Assembly (NCBI GenBank): GCA_014361165.1
Contig: JACIWD010000073.1
Coordinates: 1-12,629, forward strand
DNA: 12,629 nucleotides
Source: Candidatus Mnemosynella bozhongmuii
GTDB lineage: Archaea; Halobacteriota; Archaeoglobi; Mnemosynellales; Mnemosynellaceae
Reading direction: 5' to 3'
Made by a program: the position numbers and the translations under genes. The notes beneath the pieces are model-generated. The model saw nothing but the letters and a program-made list of their open reading frames with translations. It did not search any database and was not told where the DNA came from. Each line of letters starts with the position of its first letter. Position 1 is the first letter of the stretch. Below, one piece after another: positions 12,252 through 12,629 of the stretch.

Positions 12252-12629
12252 TCGAATCACCTTCCGGGGTCACCCTTATTATTCTCTGAGGATGCTCCGC
12301 ACTCGCAAGAGGCGAACCGGGATAATAATCTATCAGCTCCTCCTCATCTCTCGTGACAAGATAGCTCGGAACGGTTACCCTTCTTCCTCCTATTGCTATA
12401 TGCCCGTGGACTATGAACTGGCGGGCCTGTTTGATTGTTGAGGCAAGACCCTTTCTGTAAACAAGAGTCTGGAGTCTTCTCTCGAGAAAGTCCTCGACAG
12501 TGAGGGAGAGAATATCATTCAGAGTTGAGTCCTCTTCGAGAACTCCAAGTTTTTTGAGTCTTGAGAGAACAGCGTCAACCTCTCTCTGAACCTCCTCGGT
12601 TAATCCTCTCGTGCTTATGATTCCCTGAA
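12244..12629 (-). CDS. rps4: 30S ribosomal protein uS4, C-terminal part (cut by window edge)
   Basis: Open reading frame entering from the right edge; the last 127 codons are visible (complete codons from 12627) and the start lies outside the window. uS4 binds 16S rRNA at the 5' domain and helps nucleate 30S assembly. Seen: linker ending in LTEEVQREVDAVLSRLKKLG, the archaeal LNDILSLTVEDFLERRLQT block, and the S4 RNA-binding domain with RKGLASTIKQARQFIVHGHI followed by AIGGRRVTVPSYLV, then an acidic tail ending GDSNE. No frameshift is seen. The TGA stop overlaps the uS11 start region (ATGAGTGA, 8 nt). The uS4-uS11-RpoD order is standard in archaea, and uS13 would be expected upstream of uS4, outside this window. 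Confidence 0.95.
   Translation of the reverse strand, partial: QGIISTRGLTEEVQREVDAVLSRLKKLGVLEEDSTLNDILSLTVEDFLERRLQTLVYRKGLASTIKQARQFIVHGHIAIGGRRVTVPSYLVTRDEEELIDYYPGSPLASAEHPQRIIRVTPEGDSNE
12256..12262 (-). promoter_or_regulatory. Ribosome-binding site of rpsK (AGGTGAT) inside the uS4 coding end
   Basis: A full match to the archaeal anti-Shine-Dalgarno complement, ending 4 nt before ATG 12251. It lies in the coding end of uS4 (codons for Glu-Gly-Asp) and covers the alternative GTG start at 12260, deciding the uS11 start in favour of the ATG. Confidence 0.75.

Noticed and set aside
1..12629. CRISPR array, insertion sequence or defence system
   Set aside because: No repeated spacer-like units, transposase, terminal inverted repeats or toxin/nuclease gene beyond RNase J was found. 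Base composition and codon style look uniform along the window.
1..12629. Frequent GAGA/TCTC runs along the whole window as a possible repeat family
   Set aside because: They fall within coding sequence and follow from frequent Glu (GAG) and Arg (AGA/AGG) codons. They are in no regular spacing and show purine loading of the coding strand, not a repeat element.

Overview
The window is a gene-packed stretch of an archaeal chromosome. It reads entirely on the minus strand, so the biological order runs from high to low coordinates. The gene set has several archaeal hallmarks: eukaryote-like RNA polymerase subunits RpoD/Rpo3, RpoN/Rpo10 and RpoK/Rpo6, ribosomal protein eL18, an archaeal-type RNase J, isopentenyl phosphate kinase and a type 2 IPP isomerase. 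Shine-Dalgarno sites of the AGGTGA type, a tRNA without an encoded CCA, and RpoD carrying two complete 4Fe-4S ligand sets point to a euryarchaeon. I favour Archaeoglobales or a close relative (Methanosarcina-like lineages are the alternative); this is inference from protein character, not a database match.

Layout in transcription order. (1) Information-processing block: uS4 (cut by the right edge), uS11, RpoD, eL18, uL13, uS9, RpoN, then tRNA-Pro(CGG) beginning 3 nt after the rpoN stop, then RpoK. (2) Enolase and uS2. (3) A MEMO-family protein. (4) Isoprenoid block: mevalonate kinase, isopentenyl phosphate kinase, type 2 IPP isomerase, RNase J, and a geranylgeranyl diphosphate synthase-type prenyltransferase. 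(5) Archaeal glutamyl-tRNA synthetase, ending near the left edge. No stretch over 300 bases lacks a gene. The longest non-genic gap is 37 nt, between tRNA-Pro and rpoK, and it holds an AT-rich element and the rpoK ribosome-binding site.

Junctions are extremely tight, ranging from an 8-nt overlap to a 10-nt gap except at the tRNA. Many Shine-Dalgarno sites are fused with the upstream stop codon; the recurring form is a terminal Arg codon AGG plus TGA, which together spell AGGTGA. The layout looks like one long superoperon coupling ribosome and RNA polymerase synthesis, enolase, archaeal membrane lipid precursor synthesis, RNA turnover and Glu-tRNA synthesis. As far as I recall, much the same order occurs in other euryarchaea (for example Methanothermobacter), so this is conserved housekeeping DNA. 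I see no mobile element, CRISPR array or novel defence system. The points worth a second look are the reuse of stop codons as ribosome-binding sites, the embedded tRNA and its leader, the metal sites of RpoD, the divergent HIGH motif of GluRS, the conserved but unexplained MEMO protein, and RNase J sitting inside the lipid cluster.
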